Shown one piece after another: positions 53,515-63,058 of a stretch of DNA of 64,000 nt. Below the pieces are notes generated by a model. That model was not told the DNA's origin. It made no database searches and saw only the letters and a list, made by a program, of their open reading frames with translations. Made by a program: the position numbers and the translations under genes. The stretch lies in NCBI GenBank assembly GCA_036924285.1, contig JAYKYS010000012.1, positions 8,494,001-8,558,000 on the forward strand. The letters are read 5' to 3'. The DNA is from Asterella californica. Its lineage: Eukaryota > Streptophyta > Marchantiopsida > Marchantiales > Aytoniaceae. The number at the start of each line of letters is the position of its first letter. Position 1 is the stretch's first letter.

Positions 53515-54480
53515 CTACTCGATGAGTATAACAGTCGGCTCCTCTGTACAGACACATCTTTGGGAACCTGTCCCACGGTGGAAAACTTCACTCAGAGATA
53601 TATACTCCGGAACAGCACTTCCAATATCAGGATCGGGAGCCGCTGGTCCCTCTGCAACATCAACAGGTTCGCTCGGAGTCGACGCACCATCCTCGGCTGC
53701 AGGTTCCTCAGAGTGTGTATAGCGGTACTTGCAATTCTGACACCTTCGCGGTTCCTGCCAAAAGAAAATATTCTGCACGTCTTCGGGGGTTATCAGCTCC
53801 GGGTGCAGAAAAGATTTCCACAATGAGTCGACCCTGCGCACTTGGATGCCCGCTTGCATAAGCCAACGAGGGGAAGCAGAATACTTCCCGGATAGAATCA
53901 TGGAACGCATGCAAGTCCGGAAGGTAGAAGACAGTGGATGGCTAGATTTATACTTATTAAACTGCAATGCGCGGGACAGAATGTTAGCATACGACAGCTC
54001 AACCCGGTTCTTGGTATCACATGCACCTAGCAAAGTATACAACTCTCTACCGTCGATGAACATGCTCTCAGAGATATTTTTTGTGTGCGCATGGTGATAC
54101 TGCTCGCGTTCATCCTTCATGCAATAACCAACCATGCCCACAAAAGTATGAAGGTTCTTGTTAGTTAAAGTTTTGATACAAACTTCTGCACCGAAAGGAC
54201 GATTCGTTGTCCATCTAAGAGCACTGGTGATCCGCTTCTTCACATCCTGGGGAGAGTTGGCTGCTATCGCTATAATTCTCTGGTAATGTAGGTGTAGAAG
54301 CGCCCCGCCTCTCTCTATGGAAAAGACACCAGAAAAGCACTGACTCTGTAGGAACTCCCCGAGGAGAGAGAAGAAGGACAGCTCCAAATCCCCACCAGTC
54401 TTACAGACTGTCATTGACAGTTCCAGATTTTTCTTCGCAGGGGCTACTCTCTTCGCCCTCGCTTGCCTCCGAAGGAACAT
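53515..54480 (-). CDS. Replitron-like HUH endonuclease (Rep), 321 aa
   Basis: The minus-strand frame carries HLH (residues 63-65, in GGALLHLHYQR), the His-hydrophobic-His metal site of HUH single-strand endonucleases. It also has GMVGYCMKDE with Tyr119 in a YxxK arrangement, the place of the nicking tyrosine in single-Tyr (Y1) Rep proteins. After this, KNRVELSYANILSRALQF and ILSGKYSASPRWLMQAG are regions I associate with replitron proteins. The C-terminal part has a CQNC motif and a Pro/Glu-rich tail. No helicase domain follows, which argues against Helitrons and CRESS-virus Reps. The first ATG follows a stop closely, and the upstream ORF 54577-55092 may supply an N-terminal part through an intron or frameshift. 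Motifs are seen; the family call is from memory. Confidence 0.6.
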   Translation of the reverse strand: MFLRRQARAKRVAPAKKNLELSMTVCKTGGDLELSFFSLLGEFLQSQCFSGVFSIERGGALLHLHYQRIIAIAANSPQDVKKRITSALRWTTNRPFGAEVCIKTLTNKNLHTFVGMVGYCMKDEREQYHHAHTKNISESMFIDGRELYTLLGACDTKNRVELSYANILSRALQFNKYKSSHPLSSTFRTCMRSMILSGKYSASPRWLMQAGIQVRRVDSLWKSFLHPELITPEDVQNIFFWQEPRRCQNCKYRYTHSEEPAAEDGASTPSEPVDVAEGPAAPDPDIGSAVPEYISLSEVFHRGTGSQRCVCTEEPTVILIE

Positions 54481-54576
54481 CTAGCCGAGATGTGTGAGGA
54501 AAATGAGGACAAACATAACAGAAACACTCCGGATGCAAGACGGAGCAGACACAGGGAAGCAACCGAGAGCGGTAGA

Positions 54577-55092
54577 TCACATGTACAATCGGTCGCAGAA
54601 ACCGGACCTTGGTTCTATATAATACCTGGGATAAGAGAAGACTACAAGGTGCCGATCCTGCAAAATGATCCAATACCCATCGTCCGTAGTACCCAAGTAA
54701 AAGAAAGGCCCGGACAAAGCAGGAAAACAACGACCGATTTTCACAAAATCACCATCGATCAAGAAATGCGGTGGATGAGCAGATGCCAAAAGGTTCAAGT
54801 AAACACAGTAAGTATTGTACTGCAAAAGAACCCTACCCTCGTGGTACGAGACAAGCTGACATTCAGTTATAGCCTGCTCTAGAGTCGGCAAGGGCGGCGG
54901 ACAGCCCTCAGGGAAGAAAAGACTCTCTTGGACAGCAAACAAATCACCCACGGAAGAGTTATCAACACTGATAGCCGGCGACTCTACTCTATTGGCTTCA
55001 AAATCAGACGTCTTTACACTAGGATCTAACGCCTCGTCAAGCAACTCGAGCCGCACAGCATTATCGACCATGGCAGCAGATCGATAGACCAC
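54577..55092 (-). CDS. ORF upstream of the HUH endonuclease, possibly its N-terminal exon
   Basis: A 171-codon minus-strand frame (MVYRSAAMVDNAVRLELLDE...), with no domain I recognise. It has an acidic start and a beta-rich, aromatic end (YLGTTDDGYWIILQDRHLVV). It ends 96 bp before the HUH ORF on the same strand, in a different frame. Either it is a separate gene of the same element or an exon of one longer Rep gene. Replitron proteins are usually longer than 321 aa, which favours the second view. Uncertain. Confidence 0.4.
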   Translation of the reverse strand: MVYRSAAMVDNAVRLELLDEALDPSVKTSDFEANRVESPAISVDNSSVGDLFAVQESLFFPEGCPPPLPTLEQAITECQLVSYHEGRVLLQYNTYCVYLNLLASAHPPHFLIDGDFVKIGRCFPALSGPFFYLGTTDDGYWIILQDRHLVVFSYPRYYIEPRSGFCDRLYM

Positions 55093-55740
55093 TTTATCTC
55101 ATCATCGAGCAAAGTGAACCAGAACCACAACAAGAAATACAACGTACCACCGCTACCTGGTTCTTGCCCACAGATGAACCCAGAAACGTCGCGCTCTCCA
55201 TCCACCCCTGCTGCACCTACTTCCTCCGATGACAGCAATCAGCAAAAGCCAAAAAAGCGAAGAAAGCGAAGAAAGCAGACAACGAAGCCCATCATCCATC
55301 GGAAATGACCGCACAGCAAAGGTCTGCTGCAGAAACGAAGCAAATACGTCAGAAGACAATGATCGCTGCCCATCATGCATGGTGAATACTGCCAAAGACG
55401 ACGAACCAACGCAGAGCAAAACATCAAAGCCTCGTCAGAGCAATCCGAAACCCGACGAAGCAAGCGGCCACAACAACAAACACCGCCTGACAAGCCCACG
55501 GCCAAATTCGCCTCCAAGCTCGAATTGCTCCTCCGTGAAAGGCACCGCACCGCCCACTCACAAGACCGGATTTTCCACCCTACTAACACGCATGCCCTGC
55601 CGAATTACTCATCGCACGAATTCTCTCTCCAAAGCCTAAGCCAGCTTCCAACCTCCACCTTCGCCGCGCAACACTTTCGAACTCAAACGTCCCCGCGCCA
55701 CAGCGAATGACAGCACGGAATTTCCCACTCTAGTAACGCG
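55093..55740. other. GC-richer stretch upstream of the Rep gene
   Basis: Overlapping open frames on both strands (basic Lys/Arg/Ser-rich on plus, Cys/Leu/Arg-rich on minus) with no family match. Probably compositional. It may hold the promoter or 5' part of the replitron-like element. Confidence 0.35.
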
Positions 55741-55916
55741 TTTGGCGTCTTGCAAAACCCTGCCGCGAAACCAAGGGTTGCATGCATATTGAATTAAGTT
55801 ATGGTTGGTCTGTGACCCCTAGATGCCTTTGTTACAATGAATAATATATGCCTACTTGATTGGTTATATATTGATCACAACCTGATCACAACCTATATTT
55901 TCTTAGGTCAATTTTG

Positions 55917-55968
55917 GCACAACCCCGTTTTCACGATTTAAGCTGTTCCTATTTCGCTCGCCGCTACC
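55917..55968 (-). rRNA. rrn23: Plastid 23S rRNA 5' fragment
   Basis: Plus-strand CACAACCCCGTTTTCACGAT and TTTCGCTCGCCGCTAC, the same segment as part of 19466-19865. Confidence 0.75.
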
Positions 55969-56141
55969 TTCTGCCGAAAGCCCAAGGCCGGCAGGCCTTC
56001 AGGGCAGAAATCGTAAAGCCGGCCAGAGGACCCGTAAAGCCAAATAAGTCTTTATGTAAGAAGGACCCTTCTTTCTCGGCCATTTCGAATTCCCCCTGGG
56101 CCCAAGCAAAGGCCCAACATGTTACCCATTAGTCGCCTTTG

Positions 56142-56148
<7 letters not shown>

Positions 56149-56176
<28 letters not shown>

Positions 56177-56290
56177 TGCTCACACTGAACCAGAAAGCTG
56201 CCTTCACTTTTGGCGTTCAGTCGTATATTTTTGCATTTTATCGCTACACACAAAATTCCGCTTTCTTCTATGCCTTACTCTAGTAAATTG
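56149..56290 (-). rRNA. rrn16: Plastid 16S rRNA fragment
   Basis: GGGACTACCAGGGTATCTAA then TCCTGTTTGCTCCCCATGCT, the reverse complement of the universal 16S 780-800 region, continuing toward about position 640 with many A/T substitutions. Plastid origin is likely, mitochondrial not excluded. Confidence 0.75.
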
Positions 56291-56489
56291 GTCCTTTTTA
56301 TTTAAAACCTTAGCATCAAATTCAAAATATAAGTAATTTACCCAATATAAAAAAGAAAAGATTAAATTTCATTTCTGATGAGATAAATTTCTAAAAAGTT
56401 TAGATAAAAATAAAAACCATAAATATAAGTTGTTATTTAATATTTGTCTATCTGTAATAGAAATAACATTTGTTGGAATATAAGCTGCG

Positions 56490-57100
56490 ATCGGTACCTG
56501 ACTTGGTTGCCTGATTGGTGACAGACGTATACAGTGCACATATGTGTTATACATGTTTCTCTTTCTTTTAATCTTTTTTGCTGTCAGTAATGTTATCAAT
56601 GGTGATCAACAAGCGGATCCGCTTTTCTTTCAGACAGTAAGCTGATATCCATCCAGATATCTAGATAAGCTGATATCCATCCATCCATGGCCAAGAGTTG
56701 AGGAGAGTTGGGGGTCGTTACCTGAAACAGATCTGAAGTTTTGGACAGTTCTTGTGAAGGTCGGTACCTGACTTGGTTGTTTGATTGATGGCGGACGTAT
56801 ACGGTGCACAGATGTGTTATGCATGTTTCTCTTTCTTTTGCTGTTTTCCTCTGCCAGTAATGTTATGTAGCTGCAGTATTCAGTGGTGATGATGATCAAC
56901 TAGCGGATCCACTTTTCTTTTAAATAGTAAGCTGATATCCATCCAGATATCCAGATAAGCTGATATCCATCCATCCATGGCCGGGAGTTGAGGAGAGTTG
57001 GGGGTCTTTACTTGAAACAGATCTGAAGTTTTGGACAGTTCTTTTGCGGTCAGTACTTGACTTGGTTGCCTGATTGGTGGCGGACGTATACAGCGCTATC
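56490..57100. repeat. Tandem repeat, about 270-290 bp period
   Basis: Starts of units at about 56490, 56757 and 57047 share CGGTACCTGACTTGGTTG. GCTGATATCCATCCAGATAT and GGAGAGTTGGGGGTC recur at about 56640/56700 and 56931/56990. A little over two units. Confidence 0.8.
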
Positions 57101-57329
57101 GTGTCAGATATTGCGTGAAGGATGTCCAGGAAAACACGAGGTTCCTGGCTGTGGAGATGTTGTGTGTCGAACAAGACAAGACAGAGAAGGACAACCACGA
57201 AAACGAACACGTAATATATACCACTCCAAATGTATGTACACTGCCGTTTCTTTCTCCTAACAGCACAAAACTGAGGAACAGACCAGAGCGGTCTGTAACC
57301 TACTTCAGAAGCCCTAAAACAAATCCCTG

Positions 57330-58360
57330 AATCGCAACCCTAACCCGAAATCGCCGAAGCGTAGCTCAAAGCAAGAGAAACTTCTCTTTGCTAACAAACA
57401 GAGCCACAACAGTATCACGCGATCCAAACTCAAGTCCAAATCACATCCACGCACTAGCTCTTAGCTAAAGCTAGCTATCACAAGCCGTACACAACCAACT
57501 AAGTCCCTAACGAACTCAAAAGGACGAAATCTGTAGCGAAGGAACCGAAAAAAGACCTCTCTGGGAACTTTCTACTTCCGCCAAACAATCTTCAAATGTT
57601 GATAAGGTCTCCTTCCTGACTCCGTTGGCTCAAGAAACCTTCAGATCCGACTCCTGATAGCCGAGATATCGTCGATTTTCGGTCGCAGGTGACCGAACCT
57701 TCAAAAACTGCTCCCTGCGGCTTAAAACCGCACACCACGCATAAACGGATCGCCTAAACTGATATCCGTCTTCTCTGGTAGGTAGATCTAGCTACCCTGA
57801 ACCCAACAAGACTCCAAACAAGCCGTTTGGAGTTCCCCTTGCAAAACCACTCGAGAAATTTGATCGCAGATTGCAAAAAACTGACGTAAATCGGCTCTCT
57901 GCGGCTCAAACTCGCTCACCACACCCAAACTAACAATCCAATTCACGTACAGTCTTCTCCTATGAGTAGATGAAGACTCCCTGATCGCGTAGGCACCAAG
58001 AACGAAGAGCTTGGCTCACCGATCGCAAAGAACAACCCAACCTCAAGTCGCAGGTGAACGAAAATTTGATGTAAGCGCTTCCCTGCGAGCCAATTTCACT
58101 CAGAACTTCCAAACCGCCCGATGAAAACTGGTATCATCTTCAATTTCCTGTAGAACTTGGTGTTCTGATCCCGATGGATCCAAGGACAGCAAGTTTGGAC
58201 TCCAAAACGGCCCGAACGGTCCAACTCTCCTTCACAGATAATTGAAATTTCTAAATCTCTTCCTGCGTCTCAATTTCACTCAGTACGCACTCCCCGATCC
58301 GTATCTTCCAAAACCATCTTAACCTGTGCGTAGCCTGCACAGATATGAACCCAATGACAC
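57330..58360. repeat. Diverged tandem units of about 186 bp
   Basis: The phrase CTGCGGCTTAAAAC / CTGCGGCTCAAACTCGCTCA / CTGCGAGCCAATTTCACTCA / CTGCGTCTCAATTTCACTCA occurs near 57712, 57898, 58084 and 58262 (spacings 186, 186, 178), with other weakly similar blocks between. No gene. Confidence 0.55.
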
Positions 58361-58784
58361 CTTGCACGCGTGTATTGGACTTTCCAAATCCTCAAACCAT
58401 CCACCGTCAGATCGCAAGCGCAAGCTAGCTCCTTAAGCTACTCCCTTGTTACAGTCTTAGTACGTACAGTTCTCTCCTGAAAAAATAAGAAGCAGGTCCC
58501 TTGCATCTTTGATATAACGCCTGAAGCCCTAAATACCCAGTCAGCAAGTAACTAGGAGCCTAGCTTGATTTTGTCTTTTTTCGAATCGCATAACTTCTTC
58601 TCTGGATGTCCAAACGAAGTAAACAAGATGCCCATGGAAAGCTGACAATGAGCTCTATCCATCTATGCAATATGAAGAGTCAGTTGAGAAGTTGGGCTTG
58701 TTGATAGCCTTATCGTTTGATTTTGCTCCGCCTCGTCCGGTGTAAGGATATCTTCCTTTAGGCCTATTTTTATGCTTTGTATTT

Positions 58785-58900
58785 CTGTTTGTCTAAGTTT
58801 TCAGAATTAACACTATGAGTTACAGGTTGGTTTGTGCTCTATTTTTCTGTTTGTCTATGTTTTCAGAATTAACACTATGAATTATAGGTTGGTTTGTGTA
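58785..58900 (+). repeat. Two tandem units of about 59 bp
   Basis: TTCTGTTTGTCTAAGTTTTC, AGAATTAACACTATGAgTTA and GGTTGGTTTGTG occur twice in succession. Confidence 0.85.
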
Positions 58901-58907
58901 AATTGTG

Positions 58908-59424
58908 AAGATCCGAAGTTGTACCAAAAGCCCGCAAGCTAGGTCTAGCTTGTTTTCTCCATCTTTTGAGTCTTGTAACTTCTCCACTAGGCGTCCAAAC
59001 GAAGTAGACAAAGTGCCTATGGAATGCTGACAAGGAGCTCTACTCATCTATGCGATAAAAGTGAAGATCCGAAGTTGTATCAAAAGCTTGAAGCTGGGGC
59101 CTAGCTTGTTTTCTTTATCTTTCGAGTCCTGTAACTTCTCCACTAGGCGTCCAAATGAAGTAGACAAAGTGCCTATGGAATGCTGACAGGGAGCTCTATC
59201 CACTGATGCGATGAAAACAAAGATCCGAAATGGTGCCAAAAGTCCATAAGCTGGGGCCTAGCTTGTTTTCTCCATCTTTCGAGTCTTGTAACTTCCTCAC
59301 TAGGCGTCCAAACGAAGTAGACAAAGTGCCTATGGAATGCTGACAGGGAGCTCTATCCAGTGACGCGATGAAAACGAAGATCTGAAATGGTGCCAAAAGC
59401 CCGTAAGCAAGGGCCTAGCTTGTC
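58908..59424. repeat. Tandem array of about 157-bp units
   Basis: Units start near 58908, 59062, 59219 and 59376 (spacings 154, 157, 157) with GAAGATCCGAA, GGGGCCTAGCTTGTTTTC and GGAATGCTGACAGGGAGCTC. A diverged unit lies at about 58540-58680. The last unit is cut at about 59422 by the Ty3 element to the right. Because the period is not a multiple of three, the minus-strand frames through the array shift from unit to unit. Confidence 0.85.
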
Positions 59425-59699
59425 TTTTTCACGAGTGTTTTTTGGAGCGACAAGCATCGAACTTTGGATTTCAGATAGGAGCCGGTCCACGACACGACAT
59501 CCACCCCCTCTAAACCTGTGCATCCTTCGGTATGCACCAGATATACCAACCAAGGAGTGGACCGGCACGCACCTCGTCTTATCGTCTTATTTCCCATCGT
59601 CGCCAACCTCATCTTCAAGGTCTTCTGTATAATCCTCATCCTCAAACTGAAACTCCGACAAGATATCTGCTAGGTCGATCTCCTCATCTCTCTTTTTGA

Positions 59700-60667
59700 A
59701 AATCTTTACGCGCTTACTGGCACTGGCACTGGCACCTTCAAGCTCGTTCCGTCTAAGTCTTGCAGAGCGTAAGTTGCGTTATCATGAACCTTCTTCACCA
59801 CATACGGACCAAACCATCACTTGGAAAACTTCCGGAGCGCACTATGTTGGTTATCTAGACTATTGTCGTAGACTAACACCCAATCACCTTCCTTGATTTC
59901 CCTAGGTCTCAAACGATGTCGTTGATCAAATCTGACCTTGTTCTTCAATCGTGCTTCTCGTAGCCTATCCAAAGCACCTTGGATATCCTCAGGTCTTCTC
60001 TCTAACTGCCTAATTCGAATAGCAAGAGCTCTTCCCTAGTCAGCTTGTCTTCTCAAGGTAACACACTCCATGTCAAAATGTGTTCTTCAATCGGCATGAT
60101 AGGTTTCTGACCTGTGATGAGTTCTACTGGCATGTAACCTGTCACCGAGCTGTGCGTCGTTCTATCTGTCCATAACGCAAATGGTAAGAGTCGAGGCCAG
60201 TCGCGCACCTTTCCGTTGCAGGCCTTCACCAAAGCCTTCACAATGAGTGGATGACCACGTTCACCCTTGGCATTCCCTTCGGGGTTGTAAGCAGTTGTCA
60301 GTGACAACCTCACCCCACACCTTGCAAAGAATTCCCGAGCCTCATGTGCATCTAACTCTCCCCGATCTGCAGTGATCTTTTCCACACGTCCATATCGACA
60401 AACAACCTCTTCCAAGAGAAATTTACATACTCCTTCAGTTGTCTTCGTCCGAAGTGCTCTACCCTCGACTTGATTTGAAAGATCTTCTCTAGCAAGTACC
60501 AAGTATCTCATCTGCCACAATCTAACCGGCATAATCACCAAGTCTACCACCCACTTGAAGTGGATTGCTAACGGATAAGTCGAGTGTAATCCGTCACGAT
60601 GTCGGATGTTCGAATACATCTGACATGTCAAACAAGACTCCACAAAAGATACAACATCCTTGTACAT
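59700..60667 (-). pseudogene. Ty3 C integrase and C-terminal tail
   Basis: The frame begins just after an in-frame TGA. It has SCLTCQ of the zinc finger (its His half lies before the TGA), ITADRGELDAHEAREFF, YNPEGNAKGERGH with the third acidic residue, and LPFALWTDRTTH. An in-frame TGA near 60053 follows SVLP; beyond it the same frame continues with KVRFDQRHRLRPREIKEGDW and FGPYVVKKVHDNATYALQ to about 59700. Both TGA codons sit where relatives would have Trp. Confidence 0.75.
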
Positions 60668-60673
60668 GTTTTT

Positions 60674-61246
60674 TCACCAATACCGCTCTTTCAACTTTGT
60701 AAAAGTGGCCCAAATCCCTCGATGTCCAGCCCAAAGACTCTCATGGAACGCCTTGAGCAACTTCTGCTGATCTTCCTTGTTGCAAATCACCCGTAGCGGT
60801 ACCCCACCTTTCTGCTTTGGTCTTTTCCAAAGAAATCCGTCCTGCAACATGAAGTTGTAGGCCTTCCTTCGAACTCCCTGAAACCTCTCATCCGTCCAAC
60901 CCGTCTGCTTAACCATCGTACTAAGGTACCTCCCGATATCAAGCAAATCACCATCATAAAACCCTTCAACAAACAACTCATCTTCCCTTCCTGTCTGTGC
61001 AATCGAATAGAACTCTGTACCCACGTCGTCAATGTCTTCTACCATCTCATCCTCCCCATCATACCGAGCTCGAGATAACATATCCGCCATCGGATTATCC
61101 TTCCCTGCGATATGTCTAAACTCCGGGTTCAACGACTTGATATATGCGATCCATCGTAACATCGCAATATCAGGAGTTGAACAATTCATGATCATTCCTA
61201 ACAACGGCAAGCAATCAGTTTCAACCACCACCACTGCTCCAATCAA
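60674..61246 (-). pseudogene. Ty3 C RNase H end to integrase zinc finger
   Basis: GAVVVVETDCLPLLGMIMNC and RHIAGKDNPMADMLSRA are the RNase H/connection region; FHESLWAGHRGIWATFTKLK is the His half of the integrase finger. It is separated from the RT frame by one TAG and from the integrase frame by one TGA, all in the same reading frame. Confidence 0.75.
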
Positions 61247-61249
61247 ATA

Positions 61250-63058
61250 CTATTTCTCAGTTTTCATAGTTGAAACAATACCCCACAGTTCTCTCTTCAC
61301 TTGCGGGTAAGTACGTTGTCGAGGACTTAACACCTTCGCTCCGAACCTAACCGCAAACATGTCTCCATCCTCATCATCCTGTCCGACTGCCCATCCAATT
61401 GCAACTGGACTTGTATCCACTGTAAGAACCAAGGGCCTAGTACCCTTGTAGTCAATCCTTCCCAGAACCGGAGGAGATGATAGTAAAGACTTCAGCTTCC
61501 TTACCGCATCAGTATGCTCTTCCTCCCATCTGAACTTATGACCCTTACGCAGCAATCCATACAACGGATCCGCCACATGCGCATAATGAGGAATCCAAAT
61601 GTGATAGAATACACAAGCACCCAAAAATCTTCTTACTTCTGTCGCCGAGTTGCAAACCTCCTTCATCCTCCCAATTGCGTCCACCTTGTCCGGATTTGGC
61701 TTCCGACCAAACGATCCACATAAATGACCAACGATCAAAACCTCTCTAACCCCAAATGTAGACTTCGCACCTGACAACGTAAGATGAACTTCCTCAAGTC
61801 GAGATAAGATCTTCTCACAATCTGCGATGTGATCGGTGATGAATCGCCGACACCCCCTCTGACCTAATGCTTCATCCTTCTCATCTTCCACACATCCCTT
61901 GATGAGGATGTCATCCAAGAACGGCATCGTCTTTTCGGGGATGAAGTCCCTTAAAACTTGATTCATCTCGTTCATCATGTGTGCTACCGAGTTGGTAGTT
62001 CCCTGTGGTAAGGTACACATCCTAACCAACCCCAAAGGTGTCCTCATTGTCGTGAAGCTTCTGCTCTCCTCCGCTAGTTGAAACTGATCGTATCTTGAGT
62101 AAAGATCTCCCATTGAGTAAATTGCTCTTCCTGCAAACGCTTCAACAAACTCATCCACAATCGGTCTCACCCCAGCATTTCTGATTGTTACAGCGTTCAC
62201 CGGTTGCATGTCTTGGATGAACCTCAGCGACCCATTCTTCTTAGACACTGTAAACCATCTGCTCGAATACGGTGCAAACGACGGCTCCAAGATCTTCATC
62301 CGCATCTTCTCCTTCAACAACTCCACTAGTTTGGGCAAGTGAGCCCGCGGTACTGGAATTGGTCTCAGGTTCCATGGCACATGCGGTACCGTGAAGATAA
62401 CCATCGGGGTAACAACGTACGGGTCTACACACCCAATCTCATGTGGCTCAAAAGCAAATGCTTTCTCATGTCGTGAAAGCATCTCTTTGAAGCACATCCT
62501 CTCTTCTGGTAGAAGAGACCCATCAGATCCAATCTTCAGCTCCTCAAGGGTCTTCTCTGTGAACTTGTATCTTATCATTGCAGGATCTCTCAAACTCTTC
62601 TCCCTTGACGCTCGATCCATCTGTTGGTTAGTGTCTTCTGGCAAAGGACCAGCAACTGGCTTTATCTTCTTATCCATTGTCCTGTATCTTGTCTCAACTC
62701 GAACCTCCGATGCACGGAATGATTCGATCACCGAATAAACCTCCCTTGAATGAATCTGCACGACCTTATCTATATCCTCCCATCCAATAGACATGATTTC
62801 TAGCAAAGCATCTTCCAACCCATCCTCTACATAAACACCAGAAATCCATTCATCTCCTTCTAGCTCACCCAACTCTTTCAACATCAACTCAACACCACAA
62901 TGTTTTTGTTCTTTTCTTCTCAACTCTTCTACCTTCTTGTAAATAGCAACCCCACACTCTGAAAACCCAACAAACCCTGTACAAAAGGCACTATCTCCAT
63001 CAAGCGAGAGTACCTTCTCTTGCGCACCACCACAATCTCGCTCTATAGTGGTACTCAA
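61250..63058 (-). pseudogene. Ty3 C reverse transcriptase and RNase H
   Basis: About 600 codons. RT has PVPRAHLPKLVELLKEKM, GSLRFIQDMQPVNAVT, YSMGDLYSRYDQFQL and MPFLDDILIKG (catalytic FLDD near 61915). RNase H starts VLTVDTSPVAIGWAVGQ and ends at a TAG after MKTEK. The frame opens by reading through from a region one base shifted relative to the protease frame; there is no ATG at its start. Confidence 0.8.

Noticed and set aside
53515..54480. Helitron transposase or geminivirus/CRESS Rep relic
   Set aside because: No helicase domain follows, only one candidate catalytic tyrosine is in the expected place, and the flanking conserved blocks fit replitrons better. Not fully excluded.
55114..55710. 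Overlapping plus-strand ORFs rich in Lys, Arg, Ser
   Set aside because: Low-complexity frames open on both strands of a GC-richer stretch; no evidence to choose one.
58908..59424. CRISPR-like array
   Set aside because: Units are about 157 bp and contiguous, without short repeats and unique spacers; this is eukaryotic satellite-type DNA.
58820..59568. Minus-strand ORFs with similar sequences (RAPCQHSIGTLSTSFGRL)
   Set aside because: They are translations of the 157-bp tandem units, each broken at unit boundaries; not a protein repeat gene.
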